NCBI RefSeq assembly: GCF_900167255.1
Contig: NZ_FUYB01000004.1
Location: 1-64,000, forward strand
DNA: 64,000 nucleotides
Source: Thiothrix eikelboomii
GTDB taxonomy: Bacteria > Pseudomonadota > Gammaproteobacteria > Thiotrichales > Thiotrichaceae
Reading direction: 5' to 3'
The notes under the pieces were generated by a model that did no database searches, had not been told where the DNA came from, and saw nothing but the letters and a program-made list of their open reading frames with translations. Below are positions 52,488 to 62,252 of this stretch, piece by piece; within the stretch, counting starts at the first letter, position 1; each line of letters starts with the position of its first letter. The translations under genes were made by a program, and so were the position numbers.

Positions 52488-53150
52488 TTAAGGGTTAGTA
52501 ATTAAAATATCCATATAAGTTGAGTCACACTGATGGTTGGCGCCTTTTGCATTAACTTTAAAATATAATTTATGGCCTACGGCCATCTTCAGCGATAGTG
52601 CTTGCGTATGACCTTCTGTCCAGCTATTTGCGAATGCACCTGCAGCTTTGAGTGATGCATTTTTGTAAATTTGCCATGAAGCACCATCACCGCAAAAACC
52701 ATTAGCATCCGAGACTCTGACTAATATTTTGATCGTACCGGAAATAGGGCTGGTCCAACGGACAACGGCCTCTTGTGTCGGTGATGGATGCAACATTGCA
52801 ATACCAGCAAAGTAGGTTCCGCCACTAACCGGTAGGTCACTAGGTGCAAGAAATACACTGGGTGTAACGCTACCGTTCAGCCATCCATGCAGAGTCGTTC
52901 CAGAGTAATTGTTGGTGTAAGTATTGAATGGGATATAACCAGAAGGGCTGGTATTGCCGTTAGGGGTATACATGAGTGTCCATACATTGTTAGGTCCGAA
53001 AGAACTTGCACTTGAACTCATCATTATGTCTCTGGATAAATTCCATGACTTCGCAGGTGCTGCCCATGCAGAATCAGCCAGCGAACAGGCTAATACGGCG
53101 CTCAGCAGTGTTGTTTTCAGTGCTAAGTGTTGGGTGTTGAAGGTATTCAT
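52488..53150 (-). CDS. Secreted protein, unknown function
   Basis: The 220-residue precursor has a signal peptide (about 1-31, ending ADSAWAA). The mature part is beta-rich and contains VVRWTSPISGTIKILVRVSD, DGASWQIYKNASLKAAGAF and LYFKVNAKGANHQCDS, the pattern of a carbohydrate-binding-module-like jelly roll. Two cysteines could form a disulfide. No family was confidently recognised. It is monocistronic, convergent with yajD. Confidence 0.75.
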   Translation of the reverse strand: MNTFNTQHLALKTTLLSAVLACSLADSAWAAPAKSWNLSRDIMMSSSASSFGPNNVWTLMYTPNGNTSPSGYIPFNTYTNNYSGTTLHGWLNGSVTPSVFLAPSDLPVSGGTYFAGIAMLHPSPTQEAVVRWTSPISGTIKILVRVSDANGFCGDGASWQIYKNASLKAAGAFANSWTEGHTQALSLKMAVGHKLYFKVNAKGANHQCDSTYMDILITNP

Positions 53151-53292
53151 GCTGCGTCCCCTATAATCATTTAACGAGTTTGGATCGTGATCAACTATTG
53201 AGTTCGATCCTAGCTTTAGTTTAAACCCGATGACCTCAGTTAAAAATGAGGCATAAGTTCTAGAACTTTCGGCCTATATGCCTGATTTTTAA

Positions 53293-55128
53293 TTATTTCG
53301 GATACAGCAATAAGTAAATTTTTTCTAGTAAGTTATTTATTTTTATTGGTTTTTGTACTAAGCAGTAGGGTTGTAGTTGCGCTAACAGTGACTCTGCATG
53401 AACTTGGGTATCGCCTGTGAGTATGAGAACTGGAAGCGGCTGTTGTAGGTAGTGGCGCAACCATACGGCTGCTATTGTGCCTGTTTGCGCTTCAGGTAAA
53501 CGATAGTCTGTCAGTAAGGCATCAAACTTTTCATTCGGATGTGTTTTGATATAGCTTTGGAGTGCAGCGAAATTTGCCAAGCTAACCATCTGTATACCCA
53601 ATGATTGCAGCTCATGGCTAAATAACTCACGCAATTCAGCATCATCCTCTACATACAATAGGCGTGTTCCTCTAAGCGCGGCGTATAGATTTCTTTGCAA
53701 CTGAGCCTGAGGTAGTGTAGCTATCGTATAGGTATTAGGGGGCGCATCCGCTTTCTTACAATAAATACGAAAAATTGTGCCTTTGCCTAAAGCTGAAACC
53801 AGTTGGATTCTTGTATCAGTTAGTGCAGCCAGCCTTTGTACAATAGACAAACCCAAACCGACACCTTTGCCAGTATCACGATTACGCTCAGAATTATTCA
53901 ATTGATAAAAATCTTGAAATATTCGGCTATGCTCGACGGTATCTATGCCTATGCCAGAATCTCTAATCTCGATACATTCACGCTGTGGGCGGTATGCAAC
54001 CCACACGCCACCGTGTTCGGTATATTGAATAGCGTTATGAATCAAGTTTCCCAAGATGCGTAGGAGTAACTCAGCATCGTGTGACACAAAAGCATGAGTA
54101 GGCTTGACGTGTAGCCAAATATTTTTGTGCGTTGCCATTTCACCATACTGTGTAGCTAGTGTATGAAAGGTGTGTGCTAAGTTAATGGCTTGGCTGTTTA
54201 CTTGTATCTTGCCTGACTCTATGTGTGAAATATCAAGTACACGATTGAATAAATTGCGAATGCTGTGCAAATTACCAACAATTTTCTCAATCACCTGTCG
54301 GTCATGAGCTACCAGTTGTGTGGAGCGTAGCAAGCTTTCACTCAGCAAACTAATGGCTTGTAATGGTTGGCGTGCATCATGGCTAGCAGAAGTGAAAAAA
54401 TACGATTTTGCTAGATTAGCCTGCTCTGCTTGTTCTTTTGCTAGGTTTAACGCTTGACTCAATTTTTCTAATTGAATCTTTTGCTCAATTTGGTTAATAA
54501 AAGCCTGCCTTTGTAGTTGAGCGAAAGATAAAACCGCGATGATCAATAATAGTAAAAATACCGCAATGGCCACATCACCTGCATCTTGTGGTTGATAAGC
54601 AAAAAATAACAATAGCGGGATAATTAAGGTAAGATTAGCAATCAAAATTGAGGCTGGACACATGAACACATTGAGCACTAAGCCCATATAAAACAAGATC
54701 ATCCCTAACACACTCGGACTATTGAGGCCGTCATAACTAGTCGCTAGTGTTCGCATACCAATCCCAGCTACCGCTAGACTTTGTGCAACACTAATAAGTA
54801 AAGCCAGCCCCATATAGTTAGGCAGTTCAATTAAATTTGTGGTTGTACTTGCCAATTGTGGCATGATTTTGATAGCCAAAAGGTGGTAATACAAAGCCAC
54901 CAGAACCCAAAAAACTAATAAGCCCAAGTAGATTGGCTCATGTTGTACAAAGTCGTAATAATACCAATAAAAGCAACTAGCTACGATGCTAGTAACCAGC
55001 GATAAAATCGAATCTTTATACTGGGCGATCACTACTATTTGAAGTACACCTTCACCTGCTACTCCCCAACAAGCGAGTTGGCACCATTTGTGCCAAATTT
55101 GAGTGAGTGTAATACTTATAAAAACCAC
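53293..55128 (-). CDS. Membrane hybrid histidine kinase
   Basis: The 611-residue protein has about six or seven membrane helices in the first 210 residues (ILSLVTSIVASCFYWYYYDF, YLGLLVFWVLVALYYHL, MILFYMGLVLNVFMC), HisKA with YFFTSASHDARQPLQAISLL (note Ala for the usual Leu after SHD), HATPase (ILGNLIHNAIQYTEHGGVW, DSGIGIDTVEHS, GLGLSIVQRLAALT), and a C-terminal receiver (LLYVEDDAELRELFSHEL, LLTDYRLPEA). It overlaps the response-regulator gene by 13 bases, a sure functional pair. The signal is unknown. Confidence 0.9.
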   Translation of the reverse strand: MVFISITLTQIWHKWCQLACWGVAGEGVLQIVVIAQYKDSILSLVTSIVASCFYWYYYDFVQHEPIYLGLLVFWVLVALYYHLLAIKIMPQLASTTTNLIELPNYMGLALLISVAQSLAVAGIGMRTLATSYDGLNSPSVLGMILFYMGLVLNVFMCPASILIANLTLIIPLLLFFAYQPQDAGDVAIAVFLLLLIIAVLSFAQLQRQAFINQIEQKIQLEKLSQALNLAKEQAEQANLAKSYFFTSASHDARQPLQAISLLSESLLRSTQLVAHDRQVIEKIVGNLHSIRNLFNRVLDISHIESGKIQVNSQAINLAHTFHTLATQYGEMATHKNIWLHVKPTHAFVSHDAELLLRILGNLIHNAIQYTEHGGVWVAYRPQRECIEIRDSGIGIDTVEHSRIFQDFYQLNNSERNRDTGKGVGLGLSIVQRLAALTDTRIQLVSALGKGTIFRIYCKKADAPPNTYTIATLPQAQLQRNLYAALRGTRLLYVEDDAELRELFSHELQSLGIQMVSLANFAALQSYIKTHPNEKFDALLTDYRLPEAQTGTIAAVWLRHYLQQPLPVLILTGDTQVHAESLLAQLQPYCLVQKPIKINNLLEKIYLLLYPK

Positions 55129-55802
55129 TCCCGTGTTTTGCTCAAGGCTTCGCTGCGACTCTTAACGCCTAATCGTTCATACAAAATAAACAGATGGTTT
55201 TTAACTGTCCCTAGGGCTAGGCCATATTCTCGAGCTATCATTTTATTCGGCAGCCCAGCGTGCAAGGCACGAAGCATATCTAGCTGACGTGAGGTTAATT
55301 CGATGTTGTTCGGAGGACTTAACTCATTCTGTGTAGGCTGAAGTCGTTGTTTAGAGTAAACCACATCTACAGGTAACAGAGGGGCATCTGCTTGATTATT
55401 CGCAGTATCGAGCGCAGTCCGCACATAATTGAGCAATTCGTCTGCATCATTTGATTTGTATGCTACGGCAAACACACCCATGTGAATTAATTGATGATAG
55501 GTGACTGATGATGCTAGTTCTGAATAAATGATGACTGGATGCGGTGAGGCTAAATCCAATAGTGTTTGAACTGAATCCAAGCCATTCATTCCTGGCATAC
55601 GCAAATCCAGAATAATCACAGCAGTTTGGGAATCGGCGTGCTCTTGCCATTCAGTCAAGCAGTGTGCTGTTTGTACAAAATTACTGGAAAACTCAAATAC
55701 GAGTTGAGCAAACGAGCGTGATAACAACTGTTGTATGGCGTCGCGCATTAAGGAGTGATCATCTGCCAGCAGAATTTTCCTCGGTTGCATACTCTGTATC
55801 AT
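55116..55802 (-). CDS. NarL/LuxR-type response regulator
   Basis: This 228-residue protein has a receiver (KILLADDHSLMRDAIQQLLS, phospho-Asp in IILDLRMPGMNGLDSVQTL) and a LuxR helix-turn-helix (LTSRQLDMLRALHAGLPNKM, GTVKNHLFILYERLGVKSR). It is the first gene of the operon with the membrane kinase; its own start is MIQSM or the ATG four codons later. The target genes are not evident nearby. Confidence 0.92.
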   Translation of the reverse strand: MIQSMQPRKILLADDHSLMRDAIQQLLSRSFAQLVFEFSSNFVQTAHCLTEWQEHADSQTAVIILDLRMPGMNGLDSVQTLLDLASPHPVIIYSELASSVTYHQLIHMGVFAVAYKSNDADELLNYVRTALDTANNQADAPLLPVDVVYSKQRLQPTQNELSPPNNIELTSRQLDMLRALHAGLPNKMIAREYGLALGTVKNHLFILYERLGVKSRSEALSKTREWFL

Positions 55803-55953
55803 CAGTATAAGTATAATGTAATTATAGTTGTTTTATTAAGGCAGGGTGCATGCCCATAAAAATGATGCTAGATTAATCGGTTGTTTGAGTGCTAGTGCTT
55901 GCCAGCGATGTTTACAGAGTAAAAAACAGAAGTGATTTATAAAAGGAAAGCAA

Positions 55954-55979
55954 CCCGCCATTTCAAAAGAAATAGCGGG
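55954..55979 (-). terminator. Terminator-like hairpin after ahcY
   Basis: CCCGCCATTTC (55954-55964) and GAAATAGCGGG (55969-55979) form an 11-base stem with one mismatch and an AAAA loop. Read on the minus strand it follows the ahcY stop and is succeeded by T-rich sequence. Confidence 0.7.
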
Positions 55980-55998
55980 CAAACTAAACGATGACTAA

Positions 55999-57420
55999 TT
56001 AATACCGATAATGATCAGCTTTATACGGCCCATCTACCGAAACATTAATATATTTCGCTTGATAGTCAGTTAGTTGCGTGAGTTGTGCATTCAATTTCCG
56101 CAATTGTAAACGCGCCACTTTCTCATCTAAATGCTTAGGCAAGGTGTAAACATCAATCGGATATTTGCCAGAATCACGTTCAGTCCATAGTTCAATTTGT
56201 GCAATGGTTTGATTGGCAAAAGATGAGGACATGACATAAGAAGGGTGACCCGTACCACAACCTAAATTCACTAAGCGGCCCTGAGCTAAGAGAATAATAC
56301 GCTTACCATCTGGGAAGATAATATGATCAACTTGGGGTTTGATCTCATCCCATTCGTATTGTTCGAGGCTGGCGACATCAATTTCATTATCGAAGTGCCC
56401 GATATTGCAGACAATGGCTTGGTCTTTCATTGTTGCCATGTGGTCGTGGGTGATCACATGGAAATTACCTGTTGCAGTGACAAAAATATCAGCTTTATCT
56501 GCCGCATAATCCATAGTCACTACACGATAACCTTCCATCGCAGCTTGCAGTGCACAGATTGGATCAATCTCTGTAACCCAAACTTGGGCCGATAAAGCCC
56601 GTAAGGCTTGTGCAGAGCCTTTGCCTACATCGCCGTAACCTGCTACCACGGCAATCTTGCCTGCAACCATCACATCAGTGGCGCGCTTAATGCCATCCAC
56701 TAAGGACTCACGGCAGCCATACAGATTATCGAATTTAGATTTAGTAACCGAGTCATTCACATTGATCGCTGGGAATTTCAGTTCGCCACGGGCATGCATT
56801 TGATACAAACGATGGACGCCAGTCGTGGTTTCTTCAGTCACACCCCGAATGGCGGCTAAGTTTTTGCTATACCAACCTGGTTGCTCTTCCACCCGGCGAC
56901 GAATTGCTGCATAGAGATAAGTTTCTTCTTCAGACGTTGGGTTAGCGACGATACTCAGATCTTTTTCCGCACGTGCACCGAGGTGTAAGAGCAAGGTTGC
57001 ATCGCCACCGTCATCCAAAATCATATTGGGTGTGCCACCATCCGCCCATTCGAAGATTTTATGGGTGTAGTCCCAATACTCTTCCAAAGTTTCGCCTTTG
57101 TAAGCAAAAACAGGAGTGCCTGCTGCTGCAATCGCCGCTGCCGCATGATCTTGCGTGGAGAAAATATTGCAAGATGCCCAGCGCACATCAGCCCCGAGCG
57201 CTTTTAAAGTTTCAATCAGTACCGCAGTTTGGATGGTCATGTGTAAAGAACCCGCCACCCGTGCACCTTTCAGTGGTTGGCTAGCGGCATATTCTTCACG
57301 GATCGCCATTAAACCCGGCATTTCGGTTTCAGCGATTTTGATTTCTTTACGACCCCAATCCGCGAGGGCCATATCAGCAACAATATAATCGTGGAGGGTA
57401 TTTGCTTTCGCGTTCATCAT
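55999..57420 (-). CDS. ahcY: Adenosylhomocysteinase
   Basis: This 473-residue enzyme hydrolyses S-adenosylhomocysteine to adenosine and homocysteine using NAD. It has [56 protein letters not shown], and the Rossmann motif [19 protein letters not shown]; the C-terminus [11 protein letters not shown] is typical. GGAG precedes the ATG by five bases. It lies downstream of metK with a 124-base gap filled by an SAH-riboswitch-like leader, so its expression should rise with SAH. Confidence 0.97.
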   Translation of the reverse strand: MMNAKANTLHDYIVADMALADWGRKEIKIAETEMPGLMAIREEYAASQPLKGARVAGSLHMTIQTAVLIETLKALGADVRWASCNIFSTQDHAAAAIAAAGTPVFAYKGETLEEYWDYTHKIFEWADGGTPNMILDDGGDATLLLHLGARAEKDLSIVANPTSEEETYLYAAIRRRVEEQPGWYSKNLAAIRGVTEETTTGVHRLYQMHARGELKFPAINVNDSVTKSKFDNLYGCRESLVDGIKRATDVMVAGKIAVVAGYGDVGKGSAQALRALSAQVWVTEIDPICALQAAMEGYRVVTMDYAADKADIFVTATGNFHVITHDHMATMKDQAIVCNIGHFDNEIDVASLEQYEWDEIKPQVDHIIFPDGKRIILLAQGRLVNLGCGTGHPSYVMSSSFANQTIAQIELWTERDSGKYPIDVYTLPKHLDEKVARLQLRKLNAQLTQLTDYQAKYINVSVDGPYKADHYRY

Positions 57421-57448
57421 TCAATCTCCGAATGTTTACTTTGAATTG

Positions 57449-57540
57449 AATGAGCGCAGTTAATCATTGAGTGATTGCCTGAGCCTAGCGGTTAGCCGAT
57501 TAAACAGGCTAACCGTTGCAGCGCTCCTCAGGCTGAGGAC
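57449..57540 (-). promoter_or_regulatory. SAH riboswitch upstream of ahcY
   Basis: Read on the minus strand, the leader has the SAH aptamer pattern: CTGAGGAGCGCTGCAACGG, a variable hairpin with GGTTAGCC/GGCTAACC, then CTAGGCTCAGG, and after a linker GCGCTCATT. CTGAG/CTCAG gives the main stem and GAGCGC (57521-57526 on the plus strand, complement) can pair with GCGCTC at 57452-57457 to make the pseudoknot. By the known class, SAH binding turns expression on. It ends about 30 bases before the ahcY start and leaves the ribosome site free to be sequestered. Confidence 0.9.
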
Positions 57541-57544
57541 GACC

Positions 57545-58705
57545 TTACAGACCTGCAGCAGAGCGTAACGCCGCTGCTTTATCGGTACGTTCCCAAGGTA
57601 GATCTAAGTCTTCACGCCCGAAATGACCATAGCTTGCAGTTGGACGATAGATCGGACGTAATAGATCGAGCATTTTGGTAATGCCATAAGGGCGTAAGTC
57701 GAAATGCTCCCGCACTAAGTTAGTGATCAGCTTATGATCAACCTTGTTAGTCCCGAAGGTTTCAACCGTGATCGAAGTGGGTTGTGCCACACCAATCGCG
57801 TAAGAAACTTGGATTTCGCAACGATCCGCTAAACCTGCTGCGACGATATTTTTTGCGACATAACGGCCTGCATAAGCCGCTGAGCGGTCAACTTTAGAAG
57901 GGTCTTTACCGGAGAAAGCACCACCGCCGTGCCGCGCCATGCCACCGTAACTATCGACGATAATCTTCCGACCTGTTAAGCCACAATCACCCACAGGGCC
58001 ACCGATCACGAAATTACCAGTCGGGTTGATATGGAATTTGGTATCTTTGTGCAACCATTCAGTGGGTAGCACGGGGAAAATCACCTGTTCTAAGACCGCA
58101 ACTCGTAAATCGTCTAAGCTGATCTCGGGGCTGTGTTGGGTCGATAAAACCACGGCATCAATCGCGACGATTTTATCATTTTCATAGCGAACGGTGACTT
58201 GTGATTTGGCATCAGGACGTAACCAAGGCAGAGTACCATTTTTACGTACTTCGGCTTGGTGTTTGACCATGCGATGGGCAAAGGTTAAAGCGGCTGGCAT
58301 TAAAACTTCAGTTTCATTGCTGGCATAACCGAACATTAAACCTTGGTCGCCAGCACCTTGATCTTCTGGTTTAGCACGGTCTACGCCCATCGCGATGTCG
58401 GGTGACTGCTTACCGAGGGCATTGATGACCGCACAGGTATGACCGTCAAAGCCAATTTCTGAATTATTGTAGCCAATGTCATTCACCACACCACGCACAA
58501 TATTTTCGTAATCAATTTCTGCTGTGGTCGTGATTTCACCTGCGAGTACCACCATGCCTGTTTTGGTCAGGGTTTCGCAAGCAACACGTGCATATTTATC
58601 TTTAGCCAGAATCGCATCCAGAATCGCATCGGAAATCTGGTCGCACATTTTGTCGGGATGACCTTCTGATACAGACTCAGAGGTGAATAAGTACGCCTCA
58701 GTCAT
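57545..58705 (-). CDS. metK: S-adenosylmethionine synthetase
   Basis: The ATG at 58705 ([20 protein letters not shown]) with GGAG upstream is preferred over a TTG two codons earlier; the enzyme then has 386 residues. It makes S-adenosylmethionine from methionine and [38 protein letters not shown] and [20 protein letters not shown] are the metal and ATP motifs. It is the first gene of the metK-ahcY pair and has its own SAH riboswitch-like leader. Confidence 0.97.
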   Translation of the reverse strand: MTEAYLFTSESVSEGHPDKMCDQISDAILDAILAKDKYARVACETLTKTGMVVLAGEITTTAEIDYENIVRGVVNDIGYNNSEIGFDGHTCAVINALGKQSPDIAMGVDRAKPEDQGAGDQGLMFGYASNETEVLMPAALTFAHRMVKHQAEVRKNGTLPWLRPDAKSQVTVRYENDKIVAIDAVVLSTQHSPEISLDDLRVAVLEQVIFPVLPTEWLHKDTKFHINPTGNFVIGGPVGDCGLTGRKIIVDSYGGMARHGGGAFSGKDPSKVDRSAAYAGRYVAKNIVAAGLADRCEIQVSYAIGVAQPTSITVETFGTNKVDHKLITNLVREHFDLRPYGITKMLDLLRPIYRPTASYGHFGREDLDLPWERTDKAAALRSAAGL

Positions 58706-58737
58706 TATCAATCTCCTAAATCAATCTATTAATGATG

Positions 58738-58815
58738 ACTGAGCGCCGTTGTTACTTAAATTGTCCTTCAACTGTCTGAGCCTGGCAGGAAAACCTGTCG
58801 CAACGCTCCTCAGCA
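58738..58815 (-). promoter_or_regulatory. SAH riboswitch upstream of metK
   Basis: On the minus strand the leader reads CTGCTGAGGAGCGTTGCGAC, then a hairpin ACAGGTTTTCCTG-like, GCCAGGCTCAG, and at the end AACGGCGCTCAGTC. Main stem CTGAG/CTCAG and the pseudoknot GAGCGT/GCGCTC (one G-T pair) are both possible. It is the same architecture as the leader of ahcY, with a different apical hairpin, so it is not a recent duplicate. It lies 30 bases before the metK start. Confidence 0.88.
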
Positions 58816-58878
58816 GTCGAGCTTTTTGAGGCTAGTCAGTACTCGCTCAAAAATGGCCTGCAAGCATAACTGAAACTC

Positions 58879-58898
58879 AAAGCAGATGCATCTGCTTT
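58879..58898. promoter_or_regulatory. 20-base perfect palindrome upstream of metK
   Basis: AAAGCAGATG/CATCTGCTTT is an uninterrupted palindrome about 60 bases beyond the riboswitch and 200 before the divergent protease gene. It could be an operator for a dimeric repressor of the methionine/SAM genes, or a promoter-proximal site of either gene. It does not look like the MetJ box. Confidence 0.45.
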
Positions 58899-59101
58899 TG
58901 ATCGTTCAAATGGCTCAACTAATGGCTGAGCTGGTTTCGGAAAGTTTAATAGAAACCGCTCAACGGTACTTGTGAGCAGACTAGCCTTCAGTTTAAGCTT
59001 AATTATCTTATTTGATTTGTTAATAATTTAAAATTATAACTAATGCGCTAAGCTTCGCTCTGCGTCCTTTCGTCAAAAGCTTATTGAAGAGTGTCAACTT
59101 C

Positions 59102-61413
59102 ATGAAGAAACATCAACTTGCGCAAATTATATGCGGCTTAACGACCTCGGCTGTTCTTTGCTCGTTACCGCTCACCATCGCCGCTCAAGAACAAGGCAGA
59201 AGTTATGGTTTGGGGCATCCTTTCCAATTACAAGAGTTACCTAAAAGCCCGTTAAAAGATAAATTAAATACTTATCCAGTAAAAAACGGGAAAAAGCTAA
59301 AGCTTGGTTGGATAGCATCCAATTTCATGACCGCGATTTGCCCTTTATGCGTGTAGATGATGAGGGGGGGATTTATATTGCTGATCCTATCGAACCAAAT
59401 GCGACGGTGAGTGGTGCTGCGCGTAGTTCGATGTTAGCGGCTGACCTACCCGCTGGAGTTGATGTTTTTAAATTGCACAGTAATCCGGGTGCAGCGAATG
59501 TGGTTTATTTGGATTTTGATGGGCATGTCATCACTGGAACTGCATGGAATAACTCCACGAACCCTAGTTTCACGGCTCGCCCTTATGATCTAGACGCTAA
59601 TCCGAGTAGTTTTAGCGAGACTGAAAAAGCCAATATCGCTGAGGTTTGGCGGCGAGTTGCTGAAGATTATGCCCCTTTCAATATTGATGTCACCACTGAA
59701 TTGCCAGCTAGCTTCGGGGCGAAAACAGGGCGGCTGTTAATCACGGCCAATGTGGATGCGAATGGGTTGGATATGCCTGCAAAGACTTCGGGCGGTGTTG
59801 CTTATGTGAATGTATGGGGTTCAACGAATTATCCTTATTATTCCCCCGCTTTGGTTTATTACAATCAAGTTGGTGGCCCAGATAATATTGCGGAAGCGGC
59901 CTCACATGAATTGGGGCATAACTTAGGCCTATCGCATGATGGCACGAGTACTTCTAGCTATTACACTGGACATGGTACGGATTTTACCAGTTGGGCGCCG
60001 ATTATGGGGGCGGGTTACTATAAACACATGACACAATGGAGCAAGGGTGAGTATCTCTCTGCTAACCAAACTCAAGATGATCTTGCCCTCATTAACGCTA
60101 AGCTGACGACTCGGTTTGATGACCATAGCAATACCCGTATGGGAGCAACGCCCTTAACCGTGGATACTAACGGTCATATCTTTTCAGCGACACCTGCGAC
60201 TAATCCACTCGATTTATCAAGAGTCAATAAAGGTGTGATTGAAACCAGCGCTGATATTGATGTGTTTAGCTTTAGCTCAGGTGCAGGTACGGTAGTTTTA
60301 CAAGCAACACCTTTGCGGGAGTTAACAGCGGAGCGTGGCGGTAATCTAGATATTTCGCTGAATCTTTATGATGCAACCGGTAATTTACTCAGTAGCAGTA
60401 ATCCAGCAGATGAAACCGATGCCGGGATTACGCTCAATTTGCCAGCAGGTACTTACTATCTATCGGTAGAGGGTATAGGCAGCGCTAATTATAGTGATTA
60501 CGGAAGTTTAGGGCAGTATTTTATTGAAGGTGTCCTACCTCTAGCCGAGCCAGATACCACTGCTCCCAATCCAGATCCGCTGACTTGGGCGCTTGCACCG
60601 GAGGCTAGCAGTCGGTCAAGTATTCAAATGACAGCCACTACAGCCACTGATGATAGCGGTCAGGTAGAGTATTATTTTGCGTGTACCTCTGGTGGCGTGG
60701 GCTGTGTCGATAGTGGTTGGGTCAGTTCAGCTCATTTTGCCTTGACAGGCTTAGCCGCTGATACTGCGTATAGCTTTACGGTAAAAGCGCGTGATCCAGC
60801 CGGCAATATGACAGCCAGTACCGCTGCAGCCACTGCCACTACTTTAGCCAATCAAGCACCTGTTGCGAATACGGATACGGCGACAGTCGTGAATAATAGC
60901 CGTGTTCTGGTTAATGTTTTAGCGAACGATACCGATCCAGATGCTGATCCTTTAAGTGTAACCACGGTGACTCAAGCGACTCATGGTCTCGTCAGCTTCA
61001 CGGCAACTGGAGTGACTTATCAACCTGCGAGTGGCTTTGTAGGCACTGACAGCTTTACTTATACCCTCAGTGATGGCTTGGGTGGTAGTGCGAGTGCAAC
61101 TGTGACCGTCAATGTTACCGAAGCCCCCTTGGTGACGTTAAACCGTGCACCGGTAGCAGTGGCTGATTCCATTAAAGTGGTATTAGGGCAAACTATAACC
61201 ATTCCTGTTTTGAATAATGACTATGATCCTGATGGTGATACCCTAAGTATTAGCTCAGTCACACAAGGTAGCCGTGGCTATGCCACTATTACCAATCAAG
61301 TTTTGACCTATAAGCCTAAGCGCACGGGGAATGATACGCTAAGCTACACGATTAGCGATGGGCGCGGCGGAAAAGCCACCGCTAAAGTGTATGTCAGTAT
61401 TGTGCGCAATTAG
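59102..61413 (+). pseudogene. Secreted metzincin-type protease interrupted by a frameshift
   Basis: A signal peptide (MKKHQLAQIICGLTTSAVLC...TIAAQE) starts at 59102, possibly 59084. The frame breaks at the six-A tract 59281-59286: one more A would read PVKKREKAKAWLDSIQFHD and join the two open segments into one protein of about 770 residues. The second segment (from about 59308) has the zinc site ASHELGHNLGLSHD (HExxHxxGxxHD), a pre-peptidase beta domain (FSFSSGAGTVVLQ), a fibronectin-III-like part, and two tandem repeats with DTDPDADPLSV and DYDPDGDTLSI. No stop interrupts the 700 codons after the tract, so decay is recent, or the tract is phase-variable, or it is a sequencing error. Confidence 0.8.
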
Positions 61414-61460
61414 TTGAGTTTACATTGTTCCACTCCAGGCTAGTCTGCCTGACTCTGATC

Positions 61461-61489
61461 AACTGGCTCTTGAAAAAGAGCCAGTTTTT
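61461..61489. terminator. Bidirectional terminator
   Basis: AACTGGCTCTT (61461-61471) and AAGAGCCAGTT (61476-61486) form a perfect stem with a GAAA loop, ending in T residues to 61489. On the opposite strand the sequence is also followed by AT-rich bases. It separates the protease gene from the convergent nitrate reductase operon. Confidence 0.88.
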
Positions 61490-61496
61490 GCGCTTG

Positions 61497-62249
61497 TCAT
61501 AGGCTAAAGGCAATCCCCTCAACGCCAATTTCCGCACCCAATACCTGCAAGTATTGGCTCAACGCCCGCCGCGTCACCTGCTCATGCAAATACTGGCGGA
61601 TGCGCGTTGCCACATGCTCATATTCCAGCGGCTCACCTTCCACGCGCTGATCGACGTGCACCAGATGAAAACCAAAGCGCGTTTCCACCGGCTGTTCGGC
61701 AAGTCCGACCGGCAAGCGCCATACTTGCCGCTCAAATTCTTCCACCGTTTGCCCTTTCGACAATTGCCCCAAGCTGCCGCCTTGCCCCGATGATGGGCAG
61801 GCGGAATATTGCTGGGCTAAAGCCGTAAAGCTGTCCGCGTCAGCCTGCAACTGCCGTAGTAATTGCGTCGCCAGAATGCGCTGTTGGTCACGTTGCTGCA
61901 CATCATCCGGCGCGGCGGGCAGCAAAATATGACTTACTGCCAACAACACTGGCGTTTGAAAGCGTTGCCGATTGCTCTGGAAATAGTGAAGACACTGCGC
62001 CTCTGTTGGATCGGGCACTTGCATATCCCTTTCCAACAACAGGGCAGTGCGTTCTTCTTCACTAGCGGCTTCGATACCCAGTTGTGCAGCACGTTGTTCC
62101 AGCAAGGTTTTCACCACCAAGCTGGTTGCCGCTGCCTGCCATGCTTCATCCAATTGTGCCGCAGGGTGGTATTGCAACTCCTCCGCAATCGCCTCCTCCG
62201 TCAGCACTTGCGCACCAACACGCACCGGGGTATACGTTCCAACTTCCAT
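61497..62249 (-). CDS. Parvulin-type peptidyl-prolyl isomerase (PpiC-like) of the nar operon
   Basis: This 250-residue protein has an N-terminal helical part (about 1-110) and a PpiC/rotamase core (about 100-200: LLAVSHILLPAAPDD, ALAQQYSACPSSGQGGSLGQ, TRFGFHLVHVDQRVEGEPL). There is no signal peptide, so it acts in the cytoplasm. It follows narI by three bases and belongs to the operon; a role in folding or maturing the nitrate reductase is inferred from that place. The start MEVGTYTPVRVG is the only one consistent with the gap. Confidence 0.9.
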   Translation of the reverse strand: MEVGTYTPVRVGAQVLTEEAIAEELQYHPAAQLDEAWQAAATSLVVKTLLEQRAAQLGIEAASEEERTALLLERDMQVPDPTEAQCLHYFQSNRQRFQTPVLLAVSHILLPAAPDDVQQRDQQRILATQLLRQLQADADSFTALAQQYSACPSSGQGGSLGQLSKGQTVEEFERQVWRLPVGLAEQPVETRFGFHLVHVDQRVEGEPLEYEHVATRIRQYLHEQVTRRALSQYLQVLGAEIGVEGIAFSL

Positions 62250-62252
62250 AAA

